From Rhodobacteraceae bacterium UBA3069 (GTDB lineage Bacteria > Pseudomonadota > Alphaproteobacteria > Rhodobacterales > Rhodobacteraceae): a stretch of DNA of 17,071 nt. Both the position numbers and the translations under genes were made by a program. The notes below the pieces were generated by a model, which made no database searches, was not told the DNA's origin, and saw only the letters and a program-made list of their open reading frames with translations. The DNA lies in assembly GCA_002366795.1 (NCBI GenBank), contig DFBX01000084.1, forward strand, positions 1 through 17,071. The letters run 5' to 3'. How positions within the stretch are numbered: the first letter of the stretch is position 1; each line of letters opens with the position of its first letter. This document shows, piece by piece, positions 14,369-17,071 of the stretch.

Positions 14369-15829
14369 ATGAAGCTTACAAGAGTAGTCGCGTTTTTCGT
14401 AATGGCCGCCGGTCTTGGCATGAATGGCCTGGATGCGAAAACACTTAGAAATGTCGACGGACCAGCGGAATTTCCGCCCGCGTCCTACAAGGGCAACCAG
14501 TATGTCGACAGCAAGGGGTGCGTGTTCATCCGCGCCGGGATCGACGGCAATGTCACATGGGTGCCGCGCGTCGCGCGCTCGCGTCAGCAGATTTGCGGGG
14601 CACGGCCGTCCTTGTCCGGCACGCAGATGACCGAGGTCAAGGCCGCGCCGGTCAACAACGCGGTGATGCTGCCCGATCCCGACCCGTCCGTGCCTGACGC
14701 GAAACCCGCGCCCGTTGCAAAGGCCAAACCCGTGGCGATGGCCAAGCCCAAGCCGCTCGCGGTTGCCAAGGCGGCCCCCCGTCCCGCGCCGCAGACCCTG
14801 CGCAAGCCGATGAAAACCGTGGCCTCGGTGACGACGCCGCCGCGCATTGGTCTGGCTGTGCGCCCGGTCCCCGTGCAGCCCGTCGCCCCGCGCCGGATCG
14901 CTGTTCCGCAAACCATGCAAACGCCCGCAGCCCGTCGTCCCGCACCCGTGGTGCCCGGCGCACGTGTCGCCGCAGCCCCGCTTGGCGCAGGTTGCGCGGG
15001 CCTGTCGCCCTATGCACGCCAATCGCTGGCCGGTGTGCGCGGTGTGCGTTGCGGCCCGCAGGCCGTCGCGCCGATTTCGGGCGGCTATGCCCCCGTCGCG
15101 GGTCAGGTGGCACAGCCAGGCACGCAGGCGATCACGCCGCGCACCCGTGTCGCGCCCAGACATGTTTATGAAGTGCAGCAGCAAGCGGCGGATGTGGGCA
15201 AGGTGCCGAACGGCTATCGCCGCGTCTGGACCGATGACCGCCTGAACACCAAGCGCGCGCACCAGACCCTAGAGGGCCGTGCCATGATGGATCAGCGCTG
15301 GACCCGCTCGGTGCCGCGCCGCTTGAAGTCCTCGAACACGGGCCGCGCCGGGTTCAACCCCGATGCGGTTTACCCGTCGGCGAATGCAGTGACACGGGGC
15401 AATTCGTTCTTTGCCAACAACAAGGGCCTGACCGTGCGGCCCGGCCCGCAGGCCGAACCACCGGTCTATTCCGCGGCGCGTTCGGCTACGGGCAATTCCT
15501 ATGTCTCGTCCAAATCAGTGCGCAAACCGGCCCCCGGGACCAAGCCGAAAGCGGCCACTGTCAAGCCGAACCGCGCAACGCCCAAGCCTGTGTCGGCACC
15601 CGCAGGACATCGCTATGTGCAAGTGGGCGCCTTCGCGACCGAAGCGGGTGCCAAGAACGCCATCACTCGCCTGCATGGCGCGGGTCTGCCAGTGCGCAAA
15701 AAGACCGTGACCAAGGGCGGCAAGCAATTGCAGGTTATCGTGACCGGCCCCTACCGGACTTCGGCCGAACTGGGCAAGGCGCTCAGCCGCGCCCGCGGCG
15801 CAGGGTTCAAGACCGCGTTCACGCACTGA
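14369..15829 (+). CDS. Secreted SPOR-domain protein with a Pro/Ala/Lys-rich middle
   Basis: The product has 486 residues from ATG 14369; a GTG at 14357 in the same frame would lengthen the signal peptide. Residues 1-23 form a signal sequence ending LGMNGLDA, with cleavage likely before KTL. Residues 30-80 form a compact unit with Cys51 and Cys76 (YVDSKGCVFIRAG, VTWVPRVAR), perhaps disulphide-bonded. Residues 100-200 are low complexity, Pro, Ala and Lys in short repeats such as KPAPVAKAKPVAMAKPKP. A second conserved patch, GYRRVWTDDRLN, lies at 282-293. Residues 413-486 are a SPOR domain (HRYVQVGAFATEAGAKNAI and so on), which binds denuded peptidoglycan at division sites. It should act in the periplasm on the septal cell wall, but lacks the membrane anchor of FtsN. 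A bidirectional terminator follows. Confidence 0.85.
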   Translation: MKLTRVVAFFVMAAGLGMNGLDAKTLRNVDGPAEFPPASYKGNQYVDSKGCVFIRAGIDGNVTWVPRVARSRQQICGARPSLSGTQMTEVKAAPVNNAVMLPDPDPSVPDAKPAPVAKAKPVAMAKPKPLAVAKAAPRPAPQTLRKPMKTVASVTTPPRIGLAVRPVPVQPVAPRRIAVPQTMQTPAARRPAPVVPGARVAAAPLGAGCAGLSPYARQSLAGVRGVRCGPQAVAPISGGYAPVAGQVAQPGTQAITPRTRVAPRHVYEVQQQAADVGKVPNGYRRVWTDDRLNTKRAHQTLEGRAMMDQRWTRSVPRRLKSSNTGRAGFNPDAVYPSANAVTRGNSFFANNKGLTVRPGPQAEPPVYSAARSATGNSYVSSKSVRKPAPGTKPKAATVKPNRATPKPVSAPAGHRYVQVGAFATEAGAKNAITRLHGAGLPVRKKTVTKGGKQLQVIVTGPYRTSAELGKALSRARGAGFKTAFTH

Positions 15830-15859
15830 CCGCACAGCGGGCTTGCATCACTGAAAAAC

Positions 15860-15892
15860 AAAAGGCCCTACCGGAATGGCGGGGCCTTTTTT
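15860..15892. terminator. Bidirectional terminator between converging genes
   Basis: AAAAGGCCC (15860-15868) pairs with GGGCCTTTT (15882-15890), and the T-run extends to 15892. A-rich sequence on the left (AAAAACAAAA) becomes a U-tract on the minus strand, so the hairpin can end both the SPOR-domain gene and the minus-strand gene that stops at 15922. Confidence 0.85.
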
Positions 15893-15921
15893 CATGTGAC
15901 CACAATGCATCGCGCAGGGTG

Positions 15922-16953
15922 TCAGTTGCCGCAAATGCTTTGCAGGCGTAGCCAGTCGCCATCGGACAGCACCGGCTGGCCCGGAGGGCTTGCGGCATAG
16001 GGGTCGGCCTCGATCAGGCCAAGGGTCGTCTCGCCCGTCACATCGCGGGCATAGGCATAGGGTGACGATCTTACGCCCGCCTCGGCGAACCGTTCCAGCA
16101 CCACGGCGTTTGGCGCGGGGGGCAATGGTAGGGCCAGCACCCTTTCCGCGTAAGAGGTCAACGCACCCTCGGGCAGCGCGCCGGTTGTGACCAGCTGGAA
16201 GGTCGCCCGCAGCGGGGTGTTGTTCAGCACATGGCGCAATGGATCACTGCGGCTGGTGCGCGCCTGTTCGGCCAAGATGAAACCCGCGACGACATCGGGG
16301 TCGTCATAGCCTTCGATCAGGTCGCGGCCGATCAGGATCATCCGGCCGGGCAATTGCAACGCCCCGTCCAGTCCGTCGCGCACCACCACCAAGCGGGGGG
16401 CAGGGCCGCGCGGGCGGCGCAGCCGTTCGGACAGTCGGGTCAGGGCGGGCAGGGCAGTTGCCTCGCGGCAGGGCGCGCCGGTCAGGCGTTGGAATTCCGG
16501 CAGTATCGCGGCACCAATCTCGACGCGCTTGACGCCGGGCACCACCTTTTGCGCGTAGTCGCGTAGCGCGCCGGGCACCCAGAACACGCCAAGCGCGGCC
16601 ACGGCGGCAAAGCTGAGGCCAAGGAACAGCAGGCGCAACCGGCCGGGGCGGGGGCGGCGGCGCTCGATCGCTTGGCGCAGCTTCTCGATGCCTTCGATCA
16701 TCTCTGGCCCGTCTTCGCCGATTTCCAGGGTTTCGCCGGGGTCGCCATCGGGGTGGAAAATCGCGGGCATCCGTCCCGGATTGGCCCGTTGCACCGCCGC
16801 CAGCGACCAATGGGTCAGGGCGCGGTCGTTCAGGTCTGAAATCACCAGCGTCGCATCGCCAAGGGACACGATCACCTCGCGCCGCTGGCCCTCGGCCTCG
16901 GCCCGCCAGAGGGCTGGCGCCTCCAGCCGCTGATACTTTGTCAGTGCGGTCAT
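15922..16953 (-). CDS. Membrane-anchored protein with a degenerate M48-peptidase-like domain
   Basis: From the ATG at 16953 the product has 343 residues; the frame runs on to 17064, but the extra 37 codons are not protein-like and cover a likely promoter. Residues 1-100 are soluble and charged, with a beta-rich start (EVIVSLGDATLVISDLNDR). Residues 105-126 form one transmembrane helix, so the rest should lie in the periplasm. Residues 197-242 follow the M48 metallopeptidase pattern around its zinc site: ALQLPGRMILIGRDLIEGYD and then DPDVVAGFILAEQARTSRSD. Where active enzymes have HExxH, this has AEQAR, so zinc binding and catalysis should be lost. Two cysteines (162 and 341) might form a disulphide. 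I do not recognise a named family; a pseudo-protease or binding protein is the inference. Confidence 0.65.
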   Translation of the reverse strand: MTALTKYQRLEAPALWRAEAEGQRREVIVSLGDATLVISDLNDRALTHWSLAAVQRANPGRMPAIFHPDGDPGETLEIGEDGPEMIEGIEKLRQAIERRRPRPGRLRLLFLGLSFAAVAALGVFWVPGALRDYAQKVVPGVKRVEIGAAILPEFQRLTGAPCREATALPALTRLSERLRRPRGPAPRLVVVRDGLDGALQLPGRMILIGRDLIEGYDDPDVVAGFILAEQARTSRSDPLRHVLNNTPLRATFQLVTTGALPEGALTSYAERVLALPLPPAPNAVVLERFAEAGVRSSPYAYARDVTGETTLGLIEADPYAASPPGQPVLSDGDWLRLQSICGN

Positions 16954-16999
16954 ATGCCTGTCATCGCTCCGGACGCTGTTGCGCCTCTTTCCGGGACAA

Positions 17000-17028
17000 A
17001 GCCTAGCAGGCGCGGGCCGCTGCGTCCA
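17000..17028 (-). promoter_or_regulatory. Probable sigma-70 promoter of the M48-like gene
   Basis: On the minus strand TGGACG (17023-17028), a 17-base spacer, and TAGGCT (17000-17005) form a promoter-like pair ending 47 bases before the ATG at 16953. The hexamers match the consensus at four and three of six positions. The same TAGGCT appears before the gene at 1991. This placing supports the start at 16953 over the upstream ATG at 17064. Confidence 0.4.
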
Positions 17029-17071
17029 TCGGGCAGGGTGATCCGCTTTAGGTGGCGTCTTCATTTAGGCG

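Noticed and set aside
16954..17064. An upstream ATG for the M48-like gene, and a possible gene end entering from the right edge
   Set aside because: The 37 extra codons are Pro/Arg-rich and cover the likely promoter. The other frames at the edge give only a few codons before a stop, too little to support a gene.

Overview
The window reads as a chromosomal segment of an alphaproteobacterium of the Rhodobacteraceae (roseobacter group). It has high GC with strongly GC3-biased codons, and the enzyme sequences have an alphaproteobacterial character (short NAD kinase, MaeB-type malic enzyme, PrpE). It also holds small proteins that I associate with this family. No phage, IS element, CRISPR array, tRNA or rRNA was seen. 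Most of the window is housekeeping; the novelty lies between the genes.

Layout. 1-118: the last 38 codons of an unidentified plus-strand gene. 119-368: non-coding DNA packed with inverted repeats, probably a dispersed repeat. 369-629 (-): an orphan Phd/YefM-like antitoxin. 630-850: a divergent intergenic region with an FNR/Crp-type box set at about -41.5 from a -10 element, driving a 61-residue two-helix membrane protein (851-1036). 1130-1900 (-): an alpha/beta-hydrolase. 1991-2362 (+): a small tail-anchored protein. 2365-2457: a long imperfect hairpin. 2561-3844 (-): glyA. 4055-4816 (+): nadK. 4834-5117: a csbD stress gene with a good EcfG-type promoter but a one-base deletion in its reading frame. 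5201-7093 (-): prpE, preceded by three TTTGCAAA-type sites. 7327-9606 (-): maeB. 9771-14301 (+): a tight five-gene nucleoside-salvage operon, cdd-deoA-deoB-add-upp. 14369-15829 (+): a secreted SPOR-domain protein. 15922-16953 (-): a membrane protein whose periplasmic part resembles an M48 peptidase without its HExxH.

How the genes work together. Cdd, DeoA, DeoB and Upp form a coherent route: deoxycytidine is deaminated to deoxyuridine, which is split to uracil (returned to UMP by Upp) and deoxyribose-1-phosphate (isomerised by DeoB). Add feeds the purine side, but neither purine nucleoside phosphorylase nor deoC is in the window. PrpE makes propionyl-CoA. MaeB turns malate, one possible end-product of propionyl-CoA assimilation, into pyruvate and NADPH. 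The TTTGCAAA sites suggest control by a short-chain acyl-CoA-sensing (ScfR/PccR-type) regulator.

I did not find a large new multi-gene system. The best leads are the regulatory sites at 763-804, 4834-4858 and 7177-7281, the structured non-coding elements at 142-312 and 2365-2457, the frameshifted csbD, and the degenerate M48-like protein.
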